Of a stretch of 12,990 nt of DNA, positions 1 through 5,944 are shown in pieces (positions within the stretch are counted from its first letter, which is position 1; every line of letters starts with the position of its first letter). This DNA is from an uncultured Senegalimassilia sp. (GTDB taxonomy: Bacteria > Actinomycetota > Coriobacteriia > Coriobacteriales > Eggerthellaceae). The notes below the pieces were generated by a model. It was given only the letters and a program-made list of their open reading frames with translations, searched no databases and was not told the DNA's origin. The stretch lies in contig NZ_CAKTYH010000052.1 of assembly GCF_934632265.1 (NCBI RefSeq), positions 1 through 12,990 on the forward strand, given 5' to 3'. The translations under genes were made by a program, and so were the position numbers.

Positions 1-12
1 GACGAGGAGTCA

Positions 13-38
13 TCCGAAAACCTTGCAAGGTTTTCGGA
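13..38. repeat. Perfect 26-bp palindrome
   Basis: Positions 13-25 and 26-38 are exact reverse complements with no spacer; the centre is TTGCAA. As RNA it would form a hairpin with an A/T-rich middle, but no T-run follows on either strand, so it is a poor intrinsic terminator. It lies 78 bp before the start codon of the first gene. It could be an operator for a dimeric repressor or the 3' end of an upstream transcription unit. The perfect symmetry is seen; the role is unknown. Confidence 0.55.
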
Positions 39-115
39 CCGCAGATAAGACCCCTGACCGGAATCCCCGTAAGGCAGAATCTCTCATATAACACCAGGTC
101 AAAGCGTGTTACGGT

Positions 116-1291
116 ATGCGAATGGAAACTATCATCTGCGACATATCTGCATTCGAGTACTGGAGAATCCCTCCGATCGTGCACATGCTGCTCAACGCCG
201 GCGCGAGCTCTTCCGAGCCGGCGCCCCTCGGCACCACCTCCATGGCGGAAGCCGGCGCTAGCGCCCTGCGTGCGCTATCCGAAGAGCAGTCCCCTTGGGC
301 AAGCGGCGCCTTGCCAAGCGGCACCGGCAAAGCCGCAAGACGGTTACGCGAAATCGCCCCCTTGCTTATCGCCAGCAACCAGCAATGCGTGGATATCCTT
401 GTTCGCGATCGAAGCGGATGCCACGCGTCGGGCATCGTGCATCCGCGCGTTTGGAGCCGCAGCCTCCCCTTTGGCGCCACCGTTCAAATCGCCGAAAGCG
501 TTCATGTCGCTACTCCGGCGTTTGCGCTTCTGCAAATCGCCGCGCGAGCAAGCCTTGCCACGACCATCATGCTCGCCGCCGAGCTTTGCGGAAGCTTCGC
601 GATATACGAGCCTCCTGCGGCGCTGCTCAAAACGTTGCAGACCATGGAGCGCAACAAACAACTCCCTGCTATAGGAGGATGGAAGCCCTTCGTCGATCAG
701 CATCAGGTTTTGACCGGCTTGTGGTCTCGGCCGCCTTCGCTGTCGCCCGATGACCTGGAAACGCTGGCGGCAGCCTGCGAGTCCCAACGCGGAAGAAAGC
801 GCCTGCTCCGGGCCGCGCAGCTGGTCTTGCCGAACGCCGCCTCGCCGTTCGAAGTCCAAGCAAGCATGCTGCTGGGATTGCCCCGACGCCTCGGCGGCGA
901 GGGGCACGACGGTTTGACCCTGAACAAGAAGATAGCCTTATCCGCAGATGCCCAGATGCTCGCGCAGCGCGAGCATTGCTACTGCGACCTATATTGGGAA
1001 GAGGGCCTTGACCTGGAATGCCAAAGCGCGATGGCGCACGACCGGGAGGCCTCGTTTCTGTCCGACTCCGATAGGACTGCCGCTTTGCGGTGTATGGGAA
1101 TCGATGTCTTACCCGTAACGTTTTCCCAGGTCAACCACCAAGAACGATTCGATGCGCTCTCACGTACCATAGCATCCATGCGCGGGCGCAAGCTTGCACC
1201 GAAAACCGCTGCCCAACGCAAGCGAGCGATCGAGCTGCGCAGCGAAGTGCTCCGACCCTGGAACCAACTCTTCCGCACCTTGGGACGCTAA
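116..1291 (+). CDS. Hypothetical protein with C-terminal DUF559/Vsr-like domain
   Basis: A 391-residue protein of unknown function. The N-terminal half (about 1-235) has no motif I can name. From about residue 242 the layout resembles DUF559/Vsr-like PD-(D/E)XK nuclease folds: Glu246 in an SPFE motif, then GLPRRLGG (254-261), CDLYW with Asp291, LDLECQS with Glu301 and Gln303, and SDSDR with Asp319. From memory, Coriobacteriia carry many paralogues with this C-terminal pattern, often in AbiEi-like antitoxin contexts; that was not searched. Here ExQ stands where ExK or ExD is usual, so catalysis is doubtful. There is no clear Shine-Dalgarno before ATG 116, and a second in-frame ATG at 122 (giving METIICDIS) is equally possible. 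A TATAAC box at 87-92 is a weak -10 candidate. No toxin-like partner follows. Coding status is well supported by length; function is not. Confidence 0.7.
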   Translation: MRMETIICDISAFEYWRIPPIVHMLLNAGASSSEPAPLGTTSMAEAGASALRALSEEQSPWASGALPSGTGKAARRLREIAPLLIASNQQCVDILVRDRSGCHASGIVHPRVWSRSLPFGATVQIAESVHVATPAFALLQIAARASLATTIMLAAELCGSFAIYEPPAALLKTLQTMERNKQLPAIGGWKPFVDQHQVLTGLWSRPPSLSPDDLETLAAACESQRGRKRLLRAAQLVLPNAASPFEVQASMLLGLPRRLGGEGHDGLTLNKKIALSADAQMLAQREHCYCDLYWEEGLDLECQSAMAHDREASFLSDSDRTAALRCMGIDVLPVTFSQVNHQERFDALSRTIASMRGRKLAPKTAAQRKRAIELRSEVLRPWNQLFRTLGR

Positions 1292-1296
1292 ACGTC

Positions 1297-1420
1297 GATA
1301 CGTCTGCGTTCGAGGCGGAATGGTCGAAGTAGCCGAAAAACACGCGAGCTCTTGACCTGGGAAAACGCCGCTATGCGCAGCGAGTCTACTCGGAAGGTCG
1401 CCAGCAAACGCAGACGTATC
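1297..1420. repeat. 14-bp perfect inverted repeat, 96-bp spacer
   Basis: GATACGTCTGCGTT at 1297-1310 is the exact reverse complement of 1407-1420. The left arm starts 6 bp after the stop codon of the preceding gene. The 124-bp span could be a small MITE-like element, a paired protein-binding site or a long-range RNA hairpin. I found no target-site duplication next to the arms and no open frame between them, so element status is unproven. Confidence 0.45.
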
Positions 1421-1819
1421 AGCTATCTGCTGCCAAGAGGGGCGAGCGGCACCGATATAGGCATGCTCAAGGGCGCCATGAGCCGGCAAAGCATGTCATA
1501 GTCGACTGATTCCGGGAATGCGGTAGCGTGCGTTGCCGAATCGACAGCGCGCCATCGCCCCGCCAACCCTTTGCCACCTGCGGATTCGCGGCGAAGTCGC
1601 ACGACAACGCCCCACGCGCCCCTGGCCACCCTGCAAGTTCGCGAAAAAGCGCGCGTCAACTCCTTGCTGCCTCACGGGCTTCGCAGCGGACAGCACACGT
1701 CCCCACCCCGCCCGCCTGCGCGCCTCGTCCCTGACCGCCCCGCGGTTTCACGACGGAAGAGTCCCACCCACCTCTCGCGCCCAATGCATTCGCGGACGGG
1801 GCGTGCGCGAGATTTTACG

Positions 1820-1846
1820 TTGCAGGCTTCCGCTATCCGGTAGAAT
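1820..1846 (+). promoter_or_regulatory. Candidate promoter of the SPFH gene
   Basis: TAGAAT at 1841-1846 is a five-of-six match to the -10 consensus and sits 28 bp before the start codon at 1875. The best -35 is TTGCAG at 1820-1825, with a short 15-bp spacer. The -10 is persuasive; the -35 is weak, and an activator or alternative sigma factor could be involved. Confidence 0.35.
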
Positions 1847-1874
1847 CAGCTCATCCCAGCAGAAAGGAAGCGCC

Positions 1875-2825
1875 ATGATCATTCTTACCCTGCTTATCCT
1901 GTTCATCATCGCGGCCGTCGGGTCCGCCGTCGCCGGCTCGCCGATGCTGTTCGTCGTGCGACAGCAGGAAGCGTCCATCATCGAGCGTCTCGGCAAGTTC
2001 AACCGCATCGTGCAGCCAGGCCTTCACTTCCTGATTCCGATCATCGAGCGCCGCGCCGCCGAGGTCAACCTGCGCACGCAGGAGGCGCGCTACTCGCTCA
2101 ACGGCAAGACCAAGGACAACGTGACCATCGGCACGGCGGTCTCGGTCCAGTTCCGCGTCGACCAAATGCCCGCCCAGACCGTCGAGCAGTCGGGCGTTTA
2201 CCGCAGCTACTACATCCTAAGCAACCCCATCGACCAGATGGAAAGCTACATCGCCGACGCGCTGCGCTCGGCCATCCCCGGCTACACGCTCGACGAGGTG
2301 TTCGACAACAAAGACCTCATTGCGCAAAACGTCAAGGATTCCGTGACGGAGCTCATGGCGGGCTACGGCTACGACATCATCACCACGCTCATCACCGACA
2401 TCGAGCTGCCAAAGGACGTCGAGCGTTCGATGAACGCGATCAACTCCGCGCAGCGCGACCAGGAGGCGGCGAAGGCGCTTGCCGAGGCCGAGCGCACCAA
2501 GACCGTCGTAGCCGCGCGCGCCCAGGCCGAGGCCATGGAGCAGACGGGCATCGGCATCGCGAACCAGCGCAAGGCCATCGCCGACGGCATCGCCGCATCG
2601 CTTGACGTGATCAAGTCCTCGGGCGTATCCGCCAAGGAGGCGAACGACCTGTTCACGTACACCCAGTGGGTGGAGATGATGGGGTCGTTCGCCGAATCCG
2701 GCAAGGCCTCGACCATCCTGCTCCCGTCAGGCTTCGAAGGTTCCTCCTCGATCCTCCCGGACATCCTCGCAGCGCAAGCCGCCCAGCAGAAACCCGAAGG
2801 CGAAGGCAACCCGTTCGAGGCCTAG
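1875..2825 (+). CDS. SPFH/Band 7 (stomatin-like) membrane protein
   Basis: A 316-residue SPFH protein of the stomatin/QmcA/paraslipin type. These proteins oligomerise on the inner face of the membrane and scaffold microdomains or membrane proteases. Residues 1-20 are one hydrophobic anchor. The PHB/Band 7 domain runs from about 23 to 190 (FVVRQQEASIIERLGKF, then QPGLHFLIPIIER at 47-59, and ITDIELPKDVERSM at 173-186). An Ala/Glu/Lys-rich coiled coil follows (about 190-240), then a tail ending in NPFEA. The start at ATG 1875 is chosen because AAAGGAAG lies just upstream and the hydrophobic anchor begins there; the longer open frame upstream would place a Pro/Arg-rich extension before it. No NfeD-type partner gene is adjacent, so it appears monocistronic. 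Family assignment is secure; the client is unknown. Confidence 0.93.
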   Translation: MIILTLLILFIIAAVGSAVAGSPMLFVVRQQEASIIERLGKFNRIVQPGLHFLIPIIERRAAEVNLRTQEARYSLNGKTKDNVTIGTAVSVQFRVDQMPAQTVEQSGVYRSYYILSNPIDQMESYIADALRSAIPGYTLDEVFDNKDLIAQNVKDSVTELMAGYGYDIITTLITDIELPKDVERSMNAINSAQRDQEAAKALAEAERTKTVVAARAQAEAMEQTGIGIANQRKAIADGIAASLDVIKSSGVSAKEANDLFTYTQWVEMMGSFAESGKASTILLPSGFEGSSSILPDILAAQAAQQKPEGEGNPFEA

Positions 2826-2895
2826 CCGAGGCCCGGCTTTGGCTCGCCCAAGGTCGCCAGGATGCATATGCGGCCCACAAGAGAATCGTTAACAA

Positions 2896-2938
2896 ACAAA
2901 AAGGGGTTGGTCACGAAGCTCATCCGGGACCAACCCCT
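2896..2938 (-). terminator. Intrinsic terminator on the reverse strand
   Basis: An 11-bp perfect stem (2902-2912 with 2928-2938) encloses a 15-nt loop. Read on the minus strand the stem is followed by TTTTTGTTTGTT, a good U-tract. On the plus strand no T-run follows, although it sits only about 77 bp after the SPFH stop and its hairpin might still help there. On the minus strand the nearest upstream sequence is the decayed fucO fragment, and then fucO, which already has its own terminator. Confidence 0.7.
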
Positions 2939-3010
2939 AGTAGGTTATGCCTTTATCGCAGCCATTCTAGTCTTACACCAAGCATCGTCTCGGGGCCTGC
3001 GCCTCGGCTC

Positions 3011-3083
3011 GGGGCCGGCGCGGACGATTCCCTGCCATGACCTTGCGGAACAGGCCGACCACATGAGCGCGGTCGACTTCGCG
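3011..3083 (-). pseudogene. Decayed copy of the 3' end of a fucO-like gene
   Basis: The plus-strand segment 3011-3083 aligns without gaps to 3486-3558, the last codons and terminator arm of fucO, with 60 of 73 bases identical by my count. Translated on the minus strand it gives REVDRAHVVGLFRKVMA against READHAQVVDLFRKVMA in the intact gene. The stop codon is lost: the three bases matching TAA are GGG. The terminator arm next to it is also changed so that the hairpin no longer closes. Similarity fades upstream of about 3090. This is a remnant of a tandem duplication or of a neighbouring paralogue that was deleted; it is not expected to make protein. Confidence 0.7.
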
Positions 3084-3461
3084 AAACAACGGGCTATCGG
3101 CTGCCCCAATGAACGCAACCTTTCGAGGACGTTGGCTTGGCAAAGAATCGCAAGGCGGACAAAAAACCGAGCGTTGCGCTGATGAGACGCGAATCGGGGC
3201 CGAATCCGGCTACTGATGCGGCCAAACCCATCTCGAAACCCGCATTTGCTGCCCAACTATGCCCAGATACCCAATCGGACCCTCCCGCGATTGCGCATCT
3301 CTCACATTTTTGGCCACGAACACCGCAGATAGCCCGATAACGCCGCGCCTTGCGCCAGGTAACATGAACGGGAGACGCAATCGGGAGACGAAGACGCGCT
3401 CACGGCGATGCGCCACACTCCCCATGCGAACAAAATGGCGGAAGCGTTCGCGAGGCCTGAC

Positions 3462-3492
3462 CCAAAAGGCCCCGAGCCTTGGCTCGGGGCCT
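3462..3492 (-). terminator. Rho-independent terminator of fucO
   Basis: Positions 3467-3478 and 3481-3492 form a perfect 12-bp, GC-rich stem with a 2-nt loop (in RNA the loop may open to four or more). On the minus strand it is followed by TTTTGGG. It begins 12 bp after the fucO stop codon. The strong stem and position make this assignment safe. Confidence 0.85.
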
Positions 3493-3504
3493 GCGCAGAC
3501 GACC

Positions 3505-4668
3505 TTATGCCATGACCTTGCGGAACAGGTCGACCACCTGGGCGTGATCGGCTTCGCGGGGATTGCCCGGGAAGCAAGCGTCGGCCATAGCGTCGGTTGC
3601 CAGCTGCTCGAGGTCTTCCGCCACCAAACCGTTGCAGGTATGCGGGATCTCCACGTCGGCGGACAGCTGGCGCACGGCGGCGATCGCCGCATCGGCGGCC
3701 TCTTCCGCGCTCATGCCCGCAACGTCGACGCCCATGGCACGCGCCACATCGACCAGGCGCTCGGCACACACCGGCTTGTTGAACTCCATGGCCACCGGTA
3801 GCAGCATGGCGCACGCCACGCCGTGCGGCGTGTCGTAGTGCGCCGACAGCGTGTGGGCCATGGCGTGGTCGATGCCCAGACCTACGTTGGAGAAGCCCAT
3901 GCCGGCGACGTGCTGGCCAAGCGCCATGCCCTCGCGGCCGGCGCCCGGCTCGCCCGACTTCGCCTCGGCGTACGCCGCGCGCAGGTTCTTCGAGATTAGC
4001 TCGATGGCCTTCAGATGGAACATGTCGGACAGCTCCCAAGCGCCCTTCGTGGTGTAGCCCTCGATGGCGTGCGTGAGCGCGTCCATGCCCGTGGCCGCAG
4101 TCAGGCCCGCCGGCATGCTGGCCATCATGTCGGGGTCGACCACCGCCACGTCGGGGATGTCGTTGACGTCGACGCACACGAACTTGCGCACCTTCTCCGG
4201 GTCGGTGATCACATAGTTGATGGTGACCTCGGCCGCCGTGCCCGCCGTGGTGGGGACGGCGATGGTGAACGTGGCGTGGTTCTTCGTGGGCGCGACGCCC
4301 TCGAGCGAGACCACGTCGTCGAACTCGGGGTTCTCCGCGATGATGCCGATGCCCTTGGCCGTGTCCATGGCCGAGCCGCCGCCGACCGCCACGATCATGT
4401 CGGCGCCGGAGGCCTTGAACGCCGCCACGCCGTCCTGCACGTTCTTGATGGTGGGGTTGGGTTTGATCTGGTCGTAGAGCTCCCACGGGATGCCGGCCTC
4501 GTCGAGCTTGGCCGTCACTTTGCCCGTGACGCCGAATCTCACCAGGTCAGGGTCGGAGCACACGAACGCCTTCGCGAAGCCGCGGCGCGTGATCTCGCCG
4601 GGAATCTCCCCGATCGCACCGGCGCCGTGATACGAGATGTTGTTGAGCACGAAACGATTGACCGCCAT
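3505..4668 (-). CDS. fucO: Iron-containing alcohol dehydrogenase, FucO (lactaldehyde reductase) type
   Basis: A 387-residue group III iron-dependent alcohol dehydrogenase, close in length and sequence to E. coli FucO (383 aa), which reduces lactaldehyde to 1,2-propanediol with NADH. Shared blocks include the dinucleotide motif GGGSAMD (96-102), VPTTAGTAAEVTINYVITD (138-156), ATGMDALTHAIEG (192-204), MALGQHVAGMGFSNVGLG (248-265) and TPHGVA (280-285). The expected metal ligands are all present: Asp196, His200, His268 and His282. AAAGGGGG lies 7 nt before ATG 4668, fixing the start. It stands alone, with its own terminator, in very GC-rich sequence. No fucose or rhamnose genes are visible nearby, so the physiological substrate could be lactaldehyde, glycolaldehyde or another short aldehyde or alcohol; ethanol-type activity is possible. 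The cytoplasmic dehydrogenase class is certain, the substrate less so. Confidence 0.93.
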   Translation of the reverse strand: MAVNRFVLNNISYHGAGAIGEIPGEITRRGFAKAFVCSDPDLVRFGVTGKVTAKLDEAGIPWELYDQIKPNPTIKNVQDGVAAFKASGADMIVAVGGGSAMDTAKGIGIIAENPEFDDVVSLEGVAPTKNHATFTIAVPTTAGTAAEVTINYVITDPEKVRKFVCVDVNDIPDVAVVDPDMMASMPAGLTAATGMDALTHAIEGYTTKGAWELSDMFHLKAIELISKNLRAAYAEAKSGEPGAGREGMALGQHVAGMGFSNVGLGIDHAMAHTLSAHYDTPHGVACAMLLPVAMEFNKPVCAERLVDVARAMGVDVAGMSAEEAADAAIAAVRQLSADVEIPHTCNGLVAEDLEQLATDAMADACFPGNPREADHAQVVDLFRKVMA

Positions 4669-4906
4669 GGCGGCACCCCCTTTACATGAGCGGGCTAGCG
4701 GTTTCCCCTGGCGAAGCCCGCACCGTTACAGCTGCTGCTAGTGTACCGCGGTCGCGAGCCGTTTACCGGAGAAATCGCAACGCTCACGGTAACGATTCGG
4801 TGGCGAAGACGAACAGGCGGAATGTCGCACAGCCGCCTGGCGTCTTTCGCGTGGACGCAGCGGGTTCGCGCCCGACCATGCCCCTGCTACTTCTGGGCGG
4901 TTTTGC

Positions 4907-4967
4907 AGGCCGCAACATTATGAGCACGTTTATGGGATTTTCCTGACCAGGGGTTTTCTTGCGGCCT
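4907..4967. repeat. 9-bp inverted repeat, 43-bp spacer
   Basis: AGGCCGCAA at 4907-4915 pairs exactly with TTGCGGCCT at 4959-4967. An outer 11-bp pair, CTGGGCGGTTT at 4893-4903 and its complement at 5047-5057, overlaps the same zone. Together with the adjacent tandem repeat this suggests a mobile or structured intergenic element rather than ordinary spacer. The function is unknown. Confidence 0.4.
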
Positions 4968-4978
4968 ATTTGGCGAAT

Positions 4979-5072
4979 GCAAAAACGACGCGCGAAAACC
5001 ATCCAGAAGCGCGATTTCAAAGCAAAAACGAGGGCCAAAATCCGCGAAACCGCCCAGGAATGCGACTTCAAC
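4979..5072. repeat. Two adjacent imperfect direct repeats (43 and 51 bp)
   Basis: Unit one (4979-5021) and unit two (5022-5072) abut exactly. Both begin GCAAAAACGA, share a CGCGAAA-ACC block and a CCAGAAGCGCGATTTCAA / CCAGGAATGCGACTTCAA block, and differ mainly by an 8-9 bp insertion (GGGCCAAAATC region) in unit two. A third GCAAAAA occurs at 5102 at the edge of the terminator. This looks like a degenerate intergenic repeat family; its copy number in the genome cannot be seen from here. Confidence 0.55.
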
Positions 5073-5101
5073 TGCGCCATTCGCGCAAATCAAAATTCAC
5101 A

Positions 5102-5140
5102 GCAAAAAGCGGAGGAGATGCACTCTCCTCCGCTTTGTTT
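5102..5140. terminator. Strong bidirectional terminator hairpin
   Basis: A perfect 12-bp stem (5106-5117 with 5125-5136) encloses a 7-nt loop. On the minus strand it runs into TTTTTGC, and on the plus strand into TTTGTTTTAG, so it can work both ways. It lies about 65 bp beyond the chaperone stop codon and is the main terminator of the reverse-strand oxidoreductase operon. Confidence 0.8.
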
Positions 5141-5172
5141 TAGACGACACGGTAATTGAAGCGAAATTCAAA

Positions 5173-5201
5173 CTCTCCCCAGGAAATAAAAGCTGGAAGA
5201 G
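5173..5201 (-). terminator. Second, weaker hairpin just after the torD-like stop
   Basis: CTCTCCCCAG (5173-5182) and CTGGAAGAG (5193-5201) form a stem of nine pairs with one G-U and one bulge around a 10-nt A/T-rich loop. On the minus strand it starts 1 nt after the stop codon and is followed by TTTGAATTT. It may be a first terminator or a 3'-end stabilising hairpin ahead of the stronger one at 5102-5140. Confidence 0.4.
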
Positions 5202-5202
5202 A

Positions 5203-5862
5203 CTAATGCTGAGGAGTAAAGGATCGCGCAACCAGACGCGCAAACTCTGCCGCTTTCTTATAAAACGGGCTGACAGCATGCTCATCCACGGCAGCACAAA
5301 AATCATCGATCCACAGCAGAAGATGACACACCACAAAGGAATCAAACGCAGCTTCGGCCGATCCGCCGGGAAAATCTACCCCATCGGGCGCCGCGGACAA
5401 CCCACCTGCAACCAATGCAAGATATTGTAGAAGCTCAAATTCGGCGCACACATGGTCAAGAGGCTCATTTGCGTCGCTTGCACCGGCAAGCCCGCAAGAA
5501 TGACAAAAACGAGCGACTTTCTCAGTATGGGGATTCACGAACAAAAGAGGCTCTACGCCATCTTGTTCAGCACGCCATATTCCCTCATAAGGCGACGCTG
5601 CTGCTTTAGGTACCCCAATAAACAAGCGAGTGGCTTCTTGACGCAGCGCGTGCAAATCGTTGCTCTTAGCATCGCAAACATCGAGCCCATCCTGCTGGCT
5701 GCATGATTCAACACCCAAAGCCACCAGAATCTCGTTTGCTGCAGCACTCCATTCCCCACTCGCAACAACGTTCACCAGTTGTTCGTCGGGATAGCGAAAC
5801 GATAGCGCCACCAACTCACACGCAGCCGCTCTTGCTTTCCATATGTCCTGAGAAGCGTCCAT
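5203..5862 (-). CDS. TorD/DmsD-family oxidoreductase chaperone
   Basis: A 219-residue all-helical cytoplasmic chaperone of the TorD/DmsD/NarJ group. These proteins bind the Tat signal and the apo form of a molybdoenzyme, hold back export and assist cofactor insertion. Family signatures are RLFIG (79-83), PYEGIW (91-96) and the long conserved EPLDHVCAEFEL block (133-144), matching the usual E-P-x-D-H-x-x-x-E-x-x-x-L signature. It is the last gene of the operon whose first gene carries a Tat signal, its expected client. Start choice: the GAGGG at 5871-5875 is 8 nt from ATG 5862 but only 2 nt from an in-frame ATG at 5868, so 5862 is preferred. A long hairpin lies between it and the preceding gene. 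The family is secure; client specificity is inferred from position. Confidence 0.92.
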   Translation of the reverse strand: MDASQDIWKARAAACELVALSFRYPDEQLVNVVASGEWSAAANEILVALGVESCSQQDGLDVCDAKSNDLHALRQEATRLFIGVPKAAASPYEGIWRAEQDGVEPLLFVNPHTEKVARFCHSCGLAGASDANEPLDHVCAEFELLQYLALVAGGLSAAPDGVDFPGGSAEAAFDSFVVCHLLLWIDDFCAAVDEHAVSPFYKKAAEFARLVARSFTPQH

Positions 5863-5884
5863 GACCATGTCCCTCTTTCAATAA

Positions 5885-5928
5885 GGCGCGCAACCCGACG
5901 CCTATACGGCATATACGGATTGCGCGCC
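5885..5928 (-). other. Intercistronic stem-loop between nrfD-like and torD-like genes
   Basis: GGCGCGCAA (5885-5893) pairs exactly with 5920-5928; after one mismatch, three more pairs follow (5895-5897 with 5916-5918), leaving an 18-nt loop. It occupies most of the 82-bp spacer. On the minus strand no good U-run follows, so full termination is unlikely. Partial termination or protection of the upstream message would lower chaperone output relative to the enzyme subunits; that role is inferred. Confidence 0.6.
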
Positions 5929-5944
5929 CACCTTATCTCACTCG

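Larger units (their letters stand above)
1292..1874. other. 583-bp gap: inverted repeat, C-rich tract, promoter
   Basis: I see no convincing gene here. The first 130 bp hold a perfect 14-bp inverted repeat (1297-1310 and 1407-1420). The middle is strongly C-rich on the plus strand: 33 C against 14 G in 1681-1740. That bias could be a Rho loading region for the upstream transcript, but no site can be proven from sequence. The last 35 bp hold the likely promoter and ribosome binding site of the SPFH gene. The frame of the SPFH gene stays open upstream to 1533, but that stretch is low-complexity Pro/Arg/Ala-rich sequence and is not part of the protein. Confidence 0.5.
2826..3504. other. 679-bp gap between convergent SPFH and fucO genes
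   Basis: The gap holds no intact gene. It contains a strong reverse-strand hairpin terminator (2896-2938), a decayed copy of the fucO 3' end (3011-3083) and the terminator of fucO itself (3462-3492). A 5-bp stem just after the SPFH stop (AGCCG at 2824-2828, CGGCT at 2834-2838) is too small to call a terminator. In 3090-3460 I see nothing recognisable on either strand; the short open frames there are arginine/proline-rich and look like chance. Confidence 0.5.
4669..5202. other. 534-bp gap upstream of fucO
   Basis: No gene is supported here. On the minus strand this is the fucO leader and promoter region, but I found no convincing -35/-10 pair. TACACT and CATAAT boxes occur without good -35 partners. 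A 7-bp stem (4814-4820 with 4833-4839) and a 5-bp stem (4840-4844 with 4854-4858) sit side by side in the leader; they match no riboswitch I know. Further right are an 11-bp inverted repeat (4893-4903 and 5047-5057), a 9-bp inverted repeat (4907-4915 and 4959-4967), a tandem repeat (4979-5072) and two hairpins that end the oxidoreductase operon. Confidence 0.5.

Noticed and set aside
1533..1874. N-terminal extension of the SPFH gene
   Set aside because: The extension is Pro/Arg/Ala-rich, while a good ribosome binding site and the membrane anchor begin at 1875.
3090..3460. Possible tRNA or further dehydrogenase remnant
   Set aside because: No cloverleaf or T-loop consensus was found, and similarity to fucO stops near 3090.
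3302..4486. 394-codon open frame on the minus strand
   Set aside because: It overlaps fucO in another frame, and its product is mostly Arg, Gly and His, as expected from a GC-rich shadow.
4015..4689. 224-codon open frame on the plus strand
   Set aside because: It is antisense to fucO, rich in Asp, Val, His and Arg, with no family resemblance.
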